From assembly GCA_017139535.1 (NCBI GenBank), contig WOUO01000010.1, forward strand, positions 434,001 through 498,000: a DNA stretch of 64,000 bases, read 5' to 3'. A program made the translations under genes and the position numbers. This document shows, in pieces, positions 22,885 through 33,670 of the stretch (position 1 is its first letter; each line of letters opens with the position of its first letter). The notes beneath the pieces were generated by a model. The model was not told the DNA's origin. It worked only from the letters and a program-made list of their open reading frames with translations, and did no database searches. This DNA comes from Trichocladium uniseriatum (taxonomy: Eukaryota; Ascomycota; Sordariomycetes; Sordariales; Chaetomiaceae).

Positions 22885-23571
22885 CTAGTAGTACGGTGTG
22901 ACTCGTCCAAAATCTGGATGAGACACTATCTCTCTCTTACGCTCCTCGAAGTTGTTCAAATTGATCTCTTTACCACCCTTTTCGACCATCCGCACCTCGA
23001 CAAGACCTAACCAGCTCTTCCCACGGCCAATAATATCCCAAATGTACTCAAAGAGGCACAGCCAATGCAACCCGTCGAAATCAAAAGGCTCATAAGCAAG
23101 CAGGGTCAGGCTCTCCAAAACGGGTAAGAGACGTTCGAAGATGTCAACGTGGTATTCGGTGAAACGGTCATTATCATCTGGTCGATATTCTTTTCGGAGC
23201 GTAAGCACCTCCAGCCGGCGAATCAGGGGCGACTCGAGGGTGAATTTTGGAACGTCGTTGTGGTCGACGACGATGGTGTCCAACGCAAAGTCGGTCAAGA
23301 TGTATCGCGGGCGCACGCCGTAGGCAAATGCCTTCGTGTACCGGCCTTCCAAAAGCGAGCGCGACTCTCGGTTGACGTGCAAGACAGCGGGGACCAGAGT
23401 TGGCGAAAAGTAATACTGCAGGTCTGGTTCCCAGTCCCAGGCCGCATCTGCAGTCTGCTCGGGCCACCACCTTGGGTGGAGGTGGATCCTGCGCGGTTCA
23501 ACGCTCAGCTCCCAGATGGCATTGCGGAGCTCAGGAGGGAGGCGGGGGAAGGGATGGAAAGTGGCCATCAT
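22885..23571 (-). CDS. 2EXR domain protein
   Basis: A single exon encodes 228 residues. The N-terminus FHPFPRLPPELRNAIWELS is the 2EXR signature (F-x-x-L-P-x-E-L-R-x-x-I-W), an F-box-like motif widespread in fungi. LHVNRESRSLLEGRY around residues 65-80 is the second conserved element. The rest is mixed alpha/beta with no other known domain. Two adjacent ATG codons (23571 and 23568) are equally good starts. 2EXR proteins are expanded in filamentous ascomycetes and their function is not established. The gene looks intact, and its 3' end lies 15 bases from the Myb-chromo remnant. Confidence 0.8.
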   Translation of the reverse strand: MMATFHPFPRLPPELRNAIWELSVEPRRIHLHPRWWPEQTADAAWDWEPDLQYYFSPTLVPAVLHVNRESRSLLEGRYTKAFAYGVRPRYILTDFALDTIVVDHNDVPKFTLESPLIRRLEVLTLRKEYRPDDNDRFTEYHVDIFERLLPVLESLTLLAYEPFDFDGLHWLCLFEYIWDIIGRGKSWLGLVEVRMVEKGGKEINLNNFEERKREIVSHPDFGRVTPYY

Positions 23572-25006
23572 GCTGATCGGGGAAGTTGAGAAAAGTGATA
23601 TCGGTGAAGACGTTGCACACTTAGTTGGAGTCTGAGGGCGGGACTGTTGTGTGAAGTTGGAAGGGTCTGAGTCATGCTGTGAGCTGGCGGCACGGTTGGT
23701 TCCTTCTTAGCCAGGAATCCTCTGAATATCACCCGGTCAAACCAATAGCAAATCTGGTCCAGCATCATGTTGAATCACAGGGCAACTGAGGCAGCCTCAC
23801 CAAGACAACCTGACCGTTGAATCTTCAAACACCATGTTGTTCACGAATTATGTCCTGACTGGGGAACACCGTGTCGCCGAAAGGAGGGACCCATTAGCCC
23901 AAGATCCGTTTGCCAAGAAGCATTGGAGATCTCGGTGCCGGGTCGGGCCACCTTCCCTCTTGGCGTCAAAAACCGTTCCGTCACACACACCCATCGGTCA
24001 ACAAGAGGAATGCAGCCCGCTCTTGTTTTGGTCTCACCGGTTGACAGACAAGAACATCGTTGCGTAATGATGCAAGTTGATCCGGAGGGACTGCACTGAA
24101 AAGGGGCGGACCGGACTAGAGACCACACCAACAATGCTTCCCGTCTGGCTCGGCCAGAGCCGACCGATGGGCAACAACACAGAGGGGCCGGGGCTGACCA
24201 ATATGTAGAACCGGAATGGGGCGTGGGATGTCGAGCCAATAATCTGCATTTCGCCAGAATGATCCTGATTCCACGCTCGTTGCCGTTTCGGTTTCGCAAA
24301 AGGAGGGTGTCTACATGAGTGGAGTAGATTGAAGACACAATGTGGGAAAAAAAGTGCGACATTCTGGGGCGGAAGCTTTGTTTTCTCCGAGGAAAGATTT
24401 TCCAACACATGAGGCTTGTCTTGTCGTGTCGTTGGGCGTGAGACACAGTTTCGCCGTCCGACTTGGCAGTTCGAGATAGCACGCCGCGATGGACATGGCC
24501 AGCGCCATGGAAAATTCTCAGATGTCTGCTCAATGCGGCCGGCATCCGCCATCCTCGACACACAACACTTTTACACGTGTAGTGGAGGGAATGGAATCCG
24601 CTCATGCTCAGGGTGAGAGGATCCATCGCCTTGTTCCACTCCACTTGTTCGCAGATCCTTCCTTGTGCCTGGCGTAGCGTCGATGAACAACGAGCCTAGA
24701 AGGTCCGCCAGAAGGAACTGGGGGACATTATTCAAATTGTCAACACGTCAAAATGAACGTCCTCATCATATCGACAAGCGAATTCGATAAGATGCCCAAG
24801 AGAGGGAACAAAGTCATGTGATTGTGGGCTCAGGCAACAAGTCCCCGTTTTCTTGATTATCGATTCATTGCTTGTAATGGTAAATGACAATAGAAGATTT
24901 GTCTCGATGAATGTCCCACGCAGATAATAACGGGACCCAAACAGACGAGATCGATACCTTTGCTCTCACGGGAATCCACCTTCCGCCATGGAGCCCGATC
25001 GCCACC
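23572..25006. other. Intergenic, no confident gene
   Basis: A 267-codon minus frame (23841-24644) and smaller overlapping frames are present, but they lack motifs, splice sites and typical composition, and several compete in overlap. I treat them as chance frames. Confidence 0.4.
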
Positions 25007-26127
25007 TCACTCATCCTTGACCTTGAGCACCGCCTTGCCAAAGTTCTTGCCCTGCAACATGCCGACAAACCCTTCGGCCGCGTTGTCGATGCCCTCTGTC
25101 ACGCTGAGCTTGGCCTTGACGCTACCCTCAGCCAGCCACTTCTGCATCTTCTCCTGGTGCTCTCTGCCGTGCTTGTCGGCGAAACCAGGGTCCGAGACAA
25201 TGAAGCCGCGCATCGTCAGCCGCTTGCTGACCACATGCATGGCGTTCTTGAGACCGTAACGTTCCGCGGGGGGCAGGTTGTACTGCGAGATCTGCATCTT
25301 GTTAGCCACCGCACCGTCCAAAAACCCCTCGACTCCCCTCGACAACTTACCATGCCGCAAGAAACAATCCGCCCAAAGTTGTTCATCGCATCCAGCGCCG
25401 CGTCCAGCTGCTCCCCGCCAACATTGTCGTAATAAATATCCACCCCGTTCGGCGCCAGCCTCTTCAGCGCATCCGCCGTCTTCTCCTTCTTATAATTAAA
25501 CCCCCCATCAAACCCCAGCTCCTTCTCAATAAACTCCAACTTATCATCGCTCCCCACACTCCCAATCACCCTCAAACCCTCCCTCTTCGCAATCTGGCCC
25601 ACCACCTGCCCAACCGCGCCCGCCGCACTGCTAATAAAAATCGTCTCCCCCTCCTTCGGCTGCCCAATCTCATGCAGCGACGACCACCCCGTCAGACCGG
25701 GCATCCCCAACGGTCCCAAAAACAACCCCAGCTCCTTCAGCCCATACGGATTCTCCACCTTCCGCACCCGCCTCGCCTTGAGCTCCTCCCCGGGGATCAC
25801 GGCATACTCAGCCGTCGGCAGCAGCGCAACCACCAGATCCCCTTCCTTGTACCCCTCCGCATCCGACTTCAGCACGCGCGCGACCGCGTCGTTGGTGATG
25901 GGTCCGTCGAGGGGGAAGGCGGGGGAGTAGGACTTGATGTGGGCCGGGCGCATGCGGCCGCGCTGGTAGGGGTCGTAGGAGACGTAGAGGATGGAGAGGG
26001 TCAGACCGCCTGGTGGGGGGGCGGCGGTGGGGTCGAGGGGGCGGGACTCGATGGCGATGTCCTTGCCGGGGACGGGGAAACCGTTGGGGATGGATTTGAA
26101 GATGAGGGTTTTGTTGGGGACGGTCAT
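25007..26127 (-). CDS. NADP-dependent MDR oxidoreductase (2-alkenal / leukotriene B4 dehydrogenase-like)
   Basis: Exons 26127-25351 and 25291-25007 join to 353 residues; the short intron has a gtaagt donor, a ggctaac branch site and a gcag acceptor. The protein begins with NKTLIFKSIPNGFPVPGKD and has YDPYQRGRM, GLTGWSSLHEIGQ and the nucleotide-binding SSAAGAVGQVVGQIAK, followed by GVDIYYDNVGGE. After the splice, SCGMISQYN continues with the family's C-terminal half. Zinc ligands are absent, as expected for this medium-chain reductase class. It would reduce the double bond of alkenals or related enones with NADPH in the cytosol, a detoxification role. The product ends KAVLKVKDE. Intact. Confidence 0.9.
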
Positions 26128-26989
26128 GGTGGCGGTGGAGGGGTTGGTTCGTTGGGGATTGGTGTTGGTTGATGTTGGTTGATGTTGGTTGGGTTGATGT
26201 GAGTTGGATGGGAGTTTTATGTTGCCAAGGCAGTGTAGACTGGAGAGTAGGATTGGGGGATGTAGTGGGTTTTATACTCGAGGGGAACGTATTGGGGATG
26301 TTGAGGAGCGGGCCACAGACTCCGACTTGAAGACTGGAAGCGGACTGGGAGTGGAAAGTCACAATCAATTCGACACAGGACGAGCACGAAAAGGCATGAC
26401 GTTTCTTCTCGATCTGGAAAGACCGAGATAGAAGCGTGGAGAAGTGCTGCACCGTGACGGCAGGTGGGGATGTTGCGCCATTTGCCATTTGCCCACTCTG
26501 GAGCAACTGCCGTCCGGCACTTGCAAAGCTCCCTGTCAGTGACGTGACAGGCCTAACCTAGCAAGCAATTGATGGAATGGACTCAAATTCTGGACCGAGG
26601 TAACCGATTTATAAGCAGCATAATGAAAATATGGACTCCTCGATTATCAATCGACCTCAATTGCCATTCTGAATCCATTTTAATCGGGATTCAGAGCAGA
26701 CTCTAATCCCGAATTCCGATTCGATCTCTAGAGTGACGTCACGACACTAATTGAAATACATTGCAAGCTGAGGTAAGCTACCTCGGTCTGTAGGTTCACC
26801 TTCTTTCTTTCCCTCGGCTCAACCGCGATCTATTTTCTGATTACTAAAGGAAAACCTTGGCGAGTGCACGACTATCGGTCGCCCGATGTTTTGCCGGAGG
26901 GGATCGCGGGCCTGGAACCTATTCAGGGTCCACTTCCTTGTCTGAGTACCTAAGGCCGCCGTTGGACATCGGGGCGTCCATCAGGCCCG
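26128..26989. other. Intergenic: divergent promoter region
   Basis: It lies between the starts of the MDR reductase (minus) and the RapZ-C-like gene (plus). No gene is seen. A 10-bp tandem repeat lies just upstream of the MDR start. Confidence 0.5.
26163..26192. repeat. 10-bp tandem repeat, three units
   Basis: Three near-identical copies of tgttggttga stand head to tail about 40 bases upstream of the MDR reductase start codon, in its presumed 5' leader. Confidence 0.85.
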
Positions 26990-27568
26990 TTGGCACCTAA
27001 AATGACCCGCTGCCGTGACGGTCCCTGTCCTGGGACTGACACGGACACGGACACGGAGCCCCCCACGGCCTCCGAAAATGAAAACGGAAACGCCGACATC
27101 AGCGAGCCACTCGCTGTTCTGCTTCTCACATCCCACGCCCACTCGCCGCCTCTGCAACCACCAGCACAACTCCAGTATAACCTGCGATGCATCGAGAACC
27201 CACCAAAGTCCATCCGAGACTCGTACACTGGTGTCTCGAAGAGGCTGCGCGAGCACCTGCGGGGCCATCAGGACTTTACAGACCTGTTAGACCGCGCCGA
27301 GACCGAGATCCGGGCGGCCATGTCTGGACTTGATGTCACCACCCCTGCCAGTACCGTCTTGTCAGTGGCCGCGTTTTGCGCTCGCGGCCATCATCGGAGT
27401 GTTGGCTTTATTGAAGAGCTAGCAACCAGGCCGTGGCCTTCTGGTTGGGAGGTTAGGGTTGTTCATCGGGACTTGCACAGCCATCGCTCGGGCCAGGGGA
27501 AGAAGAGGAAAGGGAGAGAAGGCGGGAGAGCAGCTGGAGGGTTTGACCTCGTGCTGGGGGATGAATAG
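26990..27568 (+). CDS. RapZ C-terminal-domain-like protein
   Basis: A single exon gives 192 residues. After a low-complexity DTDTDTDTEPP head, the core reads VLLLTSHAHSPPLQP, NLRCIENPPKSIRDSYTG, then AAFCARGHHRSVGFIEEL and VRVVHRDLHSH. This order (RDLRxxxNPP, then GxGRHRSV-like, then HRD) matches the RapZ C-terminal domain, which in bacteria binds sugar-phosphate metabolites; fungal stand-alone versions are uncharacterised. The canonical glycine-rich turn is altered to CARGHHRS. The tail is basic and glycine-rich. A second ATG at 27002 could be the start. Confidence 0.7.
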   Translation: MAPKMTRCRDGPCPGTDTDTDTEPPTASENENGNADISEPLAVLLLTSHAHSPPLQPPAQLQYNLRCIENPPKSIRDSYTGVSKRLREHLRGHQDFTDLLDRAETEIRAAMSGLDVTTPASTVLSVAAFCARGHHRSVGFIEELATRPWPSGWEVRVVHRDLHSHRSGQGKKRKGREGGRAAGGFDLVLGDE

Positions 27569-27730
27569 CTAGCTACTAGTAAGCTGTGTTTGTGTAAATA
27601 GTAGTTGATGGAACTACTTGAGCAACAAAGCCCCGACTATCGTGCTGTATCCATACCCTCCCCACTTGACTAATCGGCGTGTTCAGGGAGCAAGCACCAG
27701 TCTTGACGCAATAGCGAACTATATGTAGAC

Positions 27731-28587
27731 CTACATTCCTCCATCCTCCGAAGCCGATCCCGCATCCTTTGCTCTCCAACTCTCCTGCTCCTGCCACTCC
27801 CTCACCCGTTCAACGTGCTCCTCTACTCGGTGCCAAATCTCGTCGCCCACCTTTGCTTTGACCCATTTGGCGTGTTCAGGGTATTCTATCACAAATTCTC
27901 CATCTTCAAGGTTCAGCTCCCTATTACAATCCAGTTTGTTCCGCAAGAACCGCCTCTAGATGTGTAAGGGAACTGTCTTTGGAGGTGTGAAGGTTCCAGA
28001 CCCTTTTCGTGAAAGGGTAGCGCCGGAGCTCTTCGTGGACCATTGGAGGAAGAGGTCCGGGTACCTGGATGCTGGATTTATTTGGTTCGTCGGACGAGAC
28101 AGGCCGAGTGATCAGAGACGGACTAACAAAGACTTCCCGGTCCACTTGTACCGCAGAACTAGCGGCTCCGTGGCCGGTTTGATCGAAGTGAAGGGGTGAT
28201 CGACAAGAAACCAGCAGTCGCGGTTGTCGTGGCGAACTCGCAGCCGCGGTGCCTTGCGCGCTCGCGACTGTCGTCGTAATTGCGATTCCAGACATGCTGG
28301 CAGATGAGATCTTGCATGAGCCTGATTCTATCTTAGTAGTCCTTGTCTTTGCTAGGAACAGACTGCGTATTGGTTTGCACCAGGATCCGCACAGGGCCCA
28401 TGAGTCCGGTGGAAGGGGGATCATGGGGTGACTCCCGGCTTTCGCCAGCCATGTCGCCGTCGGTGGACTGTGGGGTGGCCATGGTGAACCTGGGAGTGCG
28501 ATGACCGCGGGCAGGGATGGCGATTGAACGGGTAAGAAGAACTCGAAGAGATGGATAAACGGCTTCAAGCGATTCCTGAACCAACAC
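27731..28587 (-). pseudogene. Degraded gene of unknown family
   Basis: Protein-like stretches succeed each other in different frames on the minus strand. One starts MATPQSTDGDMAGES near 28480 and ends with TAA. A second contains HDNRDCWFLVDHPFTSIKP near 28220. A third reads PPMVHEELRRYPFTKRVW near 28040 and runs to THLEAVL. A fourth reads RNKLDCNRELNLEDGEF and ends at 27731. The last break is explained by one extra T near 27945. No introns explain the others. I infer one decayed gene with several indels; I do not recognise the family. Chance frames remain possible for the first piece. Confidence 0.35.
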
Positions 28588-29102
28588 AGCTGCGTTGCAG
28601 TGCAGGTAACCAACCGCGTCGCCGTGGCCAGCGAATGCAGTGGGTCCAAGCCACCTGCGCCAGTGCTACATTGATCCCAGGCGATGAATCCGGAGTCCAA
28701 GTGCGATATGAAACAGTCGCTACCTGGTAACCAACATCTAGCCGATAGAGTATCCTAAACACCGCCCAATCCAAAGAAAAAACTGAATAATAAAACAGAA
28801 ACAAACCTAAACTGAACCTTGAAAACCCATCCATCTCCCTCCAAATTCTTCTTCCACCGCTCGTTCCCCCTATCCTCTCTCCTCTTGCCCCCCCCCACAA
28901 CGCACCTTTACACCTTATCCTCCCCGTCTTCCCTGCTTCCATCAGAATCTTACCCCTCAACCATCTTGAACCCCCTTTCCTGTCCCTCAGCACCGACGTC
29001 TAAATCCTCACCTCAGGCCAAGGGCGGCATCCATCCATTCCCCCTTCCCTCCCCCGCGTCTACCTCATCCTCCTCCTACGACCTACCCCCACCCTTACAG
29101 GC
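28588..29102. other. Intergenic, pyrimidine-rich
   Basis: It is the 3' flank of the pseudokinase gene and strongly C/T-rich on the plus strand. The plus-strand frames here are by-products of that composition. Confidence 0.45.
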
Positions 29103-32100
29103 TCACCCACCCCTTGAGCCCTTCCGCCCCCTCCTCCGTCCAGCCCTGCGCCGGGGCTCAGGTGCCGCCGCAGCCGCTGCCTCACGGTCTCGTGCTGCGG
29201 CTTCGGCGGCGGCGGCGGCGCGCTGCAGGGCTGTGAGGGCGATGCGGACTGATCGGCGGGGAGGTTCGCCCGTTGCTTGTTGGGGTGCTGGTGGTTGTGG
29301 TCCTGGTGGTTGTGCTGGCGGTTGGGACGCGGGTAGTTGTGGGGGTGCTGGTTGTTGTTGTTGTTGTGCTCCTCCTCGGCTTCCTCCTCGTCCCCTTCCT
29401 CGTCCTCCTCGCCCTCTTCCTCCGCGTCCTCGTCCTCGCCCTCGCCCTCCTCGTGGTGCTGGGGGTTGTGCCGGAGATTGGGGTGGTGGCGCCGTGCTGG
29501 GACCCGCCGCCGTACTGGAGCCTGCCGCCGACGACGCGGGGGCCTTTGACGTGCGCGCCCTCTTGCTCGGTTTCGAGCCTGCGTCTGCTGGGCTGGAGCT
29601 GGCGGGGCGTTTCCTATTGCTGCTCTTCTTCACCGCCGGCGCGTCAGGCTTCGGGGTGTTCCCATCGTCATCGCTATCGCCGTCATCGTCATCGTCATCG
29701 TCTTGTGGACTCGAGACTGCAGAAGGAGCTTTACTGCCATTCCCCTTCTCTGCCAGTGCCTTGGACGCTGCCTCCGGGGCTTTCTGCGACTTTGAAGTAC
29801 CCGGCGATTTTGAGCTACCCGGCGACTTTGAAGTACGTGGTGACTTGCTCGGTCTGGAGCTTGCCTCTGCTGAGCTGGAAGTGGCGGGTCGCTTCTTGTC
29901 GTTACTCTTTTCCAATGCCGGCGCGTCAGGCTTTGGGTCGTCGTCGCCGCCCTCGCCATCGTCGGCATCGTCATCATCTTGTGTTCCCAAGCGTCCCACC
30001 GGCGATTTGGGTTTGCCAACGTCGTTTGCCGAATCAATTCCGTCAGGAGCCTGGCCATTGTCACCATCGACTCCCGAACCAGTGCCTCCGGGAGCCTGAT
30101 CCCCATCGCCACCTGCTGGTGTCATACAGGGCCGCTCGGGCTCGGCATGGTAATCCCACTTCTTCCAGGGGTAGTGCCTGTCGGACTCCCAGTCCTCCGT
30201 GTAGTTGTCGTCGAAGGGGTTGTGCTGCCACCACTCGACTTCACTTTCAGTATTCCACGGATTCCGGGGCTCCCTCATCGGGTCCTCTGGAAAGAGTGGT
30301 TCGTACTCTGGAAGGTCAAACTCCTTGCCCACAAACTCCTCGTCCACCCGGATGGCGGCCGTCACTTTGTCGTGCTTTGCTTTCAGCACGGCGTTGTAGC
30401 GCTCGTTCTTGGCCGAGGTCCAGCGGTTATGGCGACGGACGCAGTTGCTGCAGTAGCAGAAGCGTTCATTCCCGTCCCAGCTTTCATCCCGGAGGTCGTG
30501 GCCGAACCTGTCATCCAAAACTCTTCGCCTCAGCTCCCTTCGCTTGTCTTCCATTTGTATCTCATACACGTCTGCCGCATCCTCTTCCGTTTCTTTGCAT
30601 TTTGGCTTTTCGTTTTGTGTCTTTGCCTCTTTCGGTTCGTTAGATTTGGATTTCGGAGGATGCCAAACTCGAACCGGCTGCTCCTGGGCTCTGTCTTCAA
30701 ACTGATGTCGCCTAATGCTGACTATGTAACCAGGATCAGGGAATTCGATCTCTTCTTCACTCCGTTCCTGGGAATGCTGTTCCGTGAGTGTGTGCGCCCC
30801 GACCTCATCGTGGCCCCCTACATCCGAATCATCGTCGTCAGAGTCTCCTACGGCACCATGGAAGGGGTGCCTGGGGTGGAAATGCGGCCCAGGCAAGGTC
30901 ACCCTATTCACCCTGTCGATGTAGGAAACATGAAGGCGCTGTGCCTCGGGGGGGATCGAGGATACGGCCACGTCTGTATACTCGCACCACACGGGGATGT
31001 AGGTCCCAAACAACCAATACAAGTCAGTTGTGAGTTCCGTCACCATGGCCTTCTCGGCGCCTGCATTCGAACAGTATGGCGTCAGCTCAAACGTATCGTC
31101 TGACACGACCCACGACACGTCTGCCATGTACCCATCATCCTCATGGCTGGAGGTGAGGCGTTCGAGGCCCATGGCGCGGAATTGTTGCACCTGACGCACG
31201 GTCTGGGGGAGGACCTCCTTGATAAGGTAGTTGATGGGCATGATCTGCCTTCTTGCCATTTCGTTGCTGAACGGCAGATTTTGCCGATGATTGACGTGTA
31301 GCCACGGTATCTCCCAGTCGTTCAGGCGTTCCAAGAGTTCGTGTGAATAAGTCCGCTGCTGCTTTCCGCTGCGGTCGAAGCGCAGAAAGTTGCACACCTG
31401 ATACGCGTCCACGTTGAAGGTGTTGAGGTCGAGGTCAATCGACTTGCTGACAGCATCGTGAACCAAGACCAGCCGTCGAAAAACCTCCCCCATCATGTGA
31501 AGATCTTCATACGTGCGAGGCGGACGTAGAAATTCACCTTGCCCCTTGTGGGAATATACCGGCGCATCTTCGTTCCACCAGTCCTCCGGGTCGTTTTCAA
31601 GATTGGCCATGTCAAACCCCTCGAGAACGATGCGCGGGAAGCAACAGTCCAGGGGATCCTGCGCCTCATCCTTCTCGGGGAAATGCAGCAAGACATTCTG
31701 CGGCAAAATGTTGCGGTGGATGATGGGGGTCCAGCCGGGGAGGGGCTCCGTCTCGCCGGCGTCGAGGTCCTCGCGCGTCAGGCCTGTGTGCAGGAAAATG
31801 ACCGCCCGGCTCAGCTGCTCAATGACGTGCCAGACAAAAGGTTCGGGAACCCGCGCACCCACCTCCTGGTCCGCGTACATCTCGAGCATGTTCGACAGCG
31901 TCCGCCCGTTGAATCGCTTAAAATACAGCGAGAACCGGTCCATCCTCTCGCCCCTGGTGTTGTGCCTGTGGTAGTCCTCCTCTCCGCCCGGAAAGGCGTA
32001 CGCATACAGCTCGGCAAAGTAGGGTTCCTCGGGCAGGACGGCCTCGACGCGCGGGTCGTCGAGCCGCGCGAACCGGAGCTCGGGCGGGTTGGGGGACTCG

Positions 32101-32615
32101 AAGGCGCAGTAGTGGTGCTCGACCTTCCATACTCCGGTCTTTTCCATTTCTCCCGTTGGCGGGATTGGCCGTTCGCCCTTTTTCCATTGCGGCGCCCACC
32201 GCTTCAGGCGCTTGTTGACGATGAGCTGGCCCGTGTCGACGCTCTTGATCAGCATGCACTTGCCCATGGGCTGGTAGCTGTGCAGGTTGTGCATCAGAAG
32301 GAAGCCGTTCTCGTGCTTGTCGAGCCAGTCGTTGCTGGGTCTGGGCACATTGGACAGGCTTGAAAACTTCTCGCGGAAGGTCTCGGTGGGGAGGAGCACG
32401 TGGAGCTGCCGGAAAGGGGCGAGCGTGCCGGGTTTCTCGAGTTCGATGGGCTCGCCGAATGGCCGGGGTGTTGGGTCGCGGGATGGGAACTCGACTGGGT
32501 CGCGCGGGCCAAAGTCCGCCGTCTCCCACTCCTCGGCGGTGTTTGCTGTGTCCGAGTCCATCGGGGGATTCACGGGATCCGAGTCCGCCGTGAGATTCTT
32601 TGGGTCTGAATCCAT
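29103..32615 (-). CDS. Large pseudokinase-like protein with disordered RGG tail
   Basis: A single 1170-codon exon. Residues about 100-400 have a protein-kinase fold: VNKRLKRW (K135 as a possible ATP lysine), FVWHVIEQLSRAVIFLH (helix E), IIHRNILPQNVLLH (300-307) and IVLEGFDMAN (330-339). The catalytic Asp of HRD is Asn302, and DFG is replaced by EGF, so metal binding and catalysis should be lost. This is my inference from the motifs. A Cys-containing segment with FCYCSNCVRRHNRW lies mid-protein. The last 350 residues are disordered: acidic DDDD runs, two internal repeats (KPDAP...KKRPA and SKSPGTSK units), and RGRGRGRGG-type repeats with poly-Q and poly-P, suggesting RNA binding. No close named family is recognised. 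Confidence 0.8.
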   Translation of the reverse strand: MDSDPKNLTADSDPVNPPMDSDTANTAEEWETADFGPRDPVEFPSRDPTPRPFGEPIELEKPGTLAPFRQLHVLLPTETFREKFSSLSNVPRPSNDWLDKHENGFLLMHNLHSYQPMGKCMLIKSVDTGQLIVNKRLKRWAPQWKKGERPIPPTGEMEKTGVWKVEHHYCAFESPNPPELRFARLDDPRVEAVLPEEPYFAELYAYAFPGGEEDYHRHNTRGERMDRFSLYFKRFNGRTLSNMLEMYADQEVGARVPEPFVWHVIEQLSRAVIFLHTGLTREDLDAGETEPLPGWTPIIHRNILPQNVLLHFPEKDEAQDPLDCCFPRIVLEGFDMANLENDPEDWWNEDAPVYSHKGQGEFLRPPRTYEDLHMMGEVFRRLVLVHDAVSKSIDLDLNTFNVDAYQVCNFLRFDRSGKQQRTYSHELLERLNDWEIPWLHVNHRQNLPFSNEMARRQIMPINYLIKEVLPQTVRQVQQFRAMGLERLTSSHEDDGYMADVSWVVSDDTFELTPYCSNAGAEKAMVTELTTDLYWLFGTYIPVWCEYTDVAVSSIPPEAQRLHVSYIDRVNRVTLPGPHFHPRHPFHGAVGDSDDDDSDVGGHDEVGAHTLTEQHSQERSEEEIEFPDPGYIVSIRRHQFEDRAQEQPVRVWHPPKSKSNEPKEAKTQNEKPKCKETEEDAADVYEIQMEDKRRELRRRVLDDRFGHDLRDESWDGNERFCYCSNCVRRHNRWTSAKNERYNAVLKAKHDKVTAAIRVDEEFVGKEFDLPEYEPLFPEDPMREPRNPWNTESEVEWWQHNPFDDNYTEDWESDRHYPWKKWDYHAEPERPCMTPAGGDGDQAPGGTGSGVDGDNGQAPDGIDSANDVGKPKSPVGRLGTQDDDDADDGEGGDDDPKPDAPALEKSNDKKRPATSSSAEASSRPSKSPRTSKSPGSSKSPGTSKSQKAPEAASKALAEKGNGSKAPSAVSSPQDDDDDDDGDSDDDGNTPKPDAPAVKKSSNRKRPASSSPADAGSKPSKRARTSKAPASSAAGSSTAAGPSTAPPPQSPAQPPAPRGGRGRGRGRGGRGRGGRGRGRGGSRGGAQQQQQPAPPQLPASQPPAQPPGPQPPAPQQATGEPPRRSVRIALTALQRAAAAAEAAARDREAAAAAAPEPRRRAGRRRGRKGSRGG

Positions 32616-33670
32616 GGTGGGGGTCTTGGGATGACGGATGGATCACAACTTGGATATTGAGATTGGCAATCTGGATGAACAGCGGAGCTGGGATGAGCTG
32701 GGCATGAGGCGTGAAGCCTAGCTACTTGTCTTGCCGTTTGCTCTTTTTCTCAAAGGTGGGCTTTCTTTGTGTTTGTGTCACCCCATTCCGGTTGCGGCAA
32801 CCACCTCAACCCGTCTTTCAACAATACGCTGTCATCGATCACCCCGATGACAAAGAGAGCTCATGACAATGAGAGTCTGCGAGGGCAATTGACAAGCTGG
32901 AAGCGACAATGCTTCAATTGCCTGCCCGGGTGCGGACATTGGGGCAGGGTCGCAGGGGATGGGGCTAGTGAGGGAGTTTGTTTGTTCACTGACGGATGAC
33001 GACGGGTGCATCGTGAGTTGTGGAACAGAAAATGGGATTCATGTGTGTAGCATGAAGTACAAAGAAACGTCTCGTACAATGTGTTCCTGTCTGTCAAATT
33101 CAGGGGTTTGGGAGGAGTCAGCTTTTACCATCTGTACTCGGGATGGGTGCAACTGTACGCTGCTTTCAGGGGTAACTAAATAAGAGGATCTTCATGATCT
33201 TGAATTTGAAGACCAGTTATTGACTGTCAAGGTGTATGTTGCAGAGAGCCACAGAGCGCCTTAACATCCTGTTTGTGCAGCTTTGTGTGTCACAGGAGCT
33301 TATAGAAGGACCCGTAGCAGGTACCGTGACATGATTCGGATTATTAAGACGCCACCGCCTAATGTATTGTACATCCGTAAACCCCAGTGTTTCTGTACTT
33401 GCCAGTGGATATTGCAACCAATGCTATCGATAGCCCCGTGCGGAAACATTGATCGATCGGGTGACGATGATGTTGGGTATTTTCGACCCACGACTCGTTG
33501 AAGAGAATAGGCGATGGCAAGCCTCAGCAGCAGTGGGCTGGCATGTTACGTTCAAATCAACCTGGTGCGCTGCCCTGATGTATCAATCTCTACGTTCTGC
33601 TGTGTTGTGAAAACGCCGAAAAAAACCGCTCAAGTTTTATTTTCAACTCCAGAACGCGCCTAATTACCAT
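32616..33670. other. Intergenic, no gene seen
   Basis: It holds the promoter of the pseudokinase gene and the 3' flank of the SQR gene. Only short frames are present. Confidence 0.5.

Noticed and set aside
23841..24644. 267-codon minus-strand frame
   Set aside because: No motif, no splice support, His/Ser/Arg-rich composition and a competing frame on the same strand.
28819..31103. Long plus-strand frames (426, 456 and 374 codons) opposite the pseudokinase gene
   Set aside because: They mirror the GC-rich, repeat-rich coding strand, give low-complexity Pro/Arg/Leu products, and lack domains.
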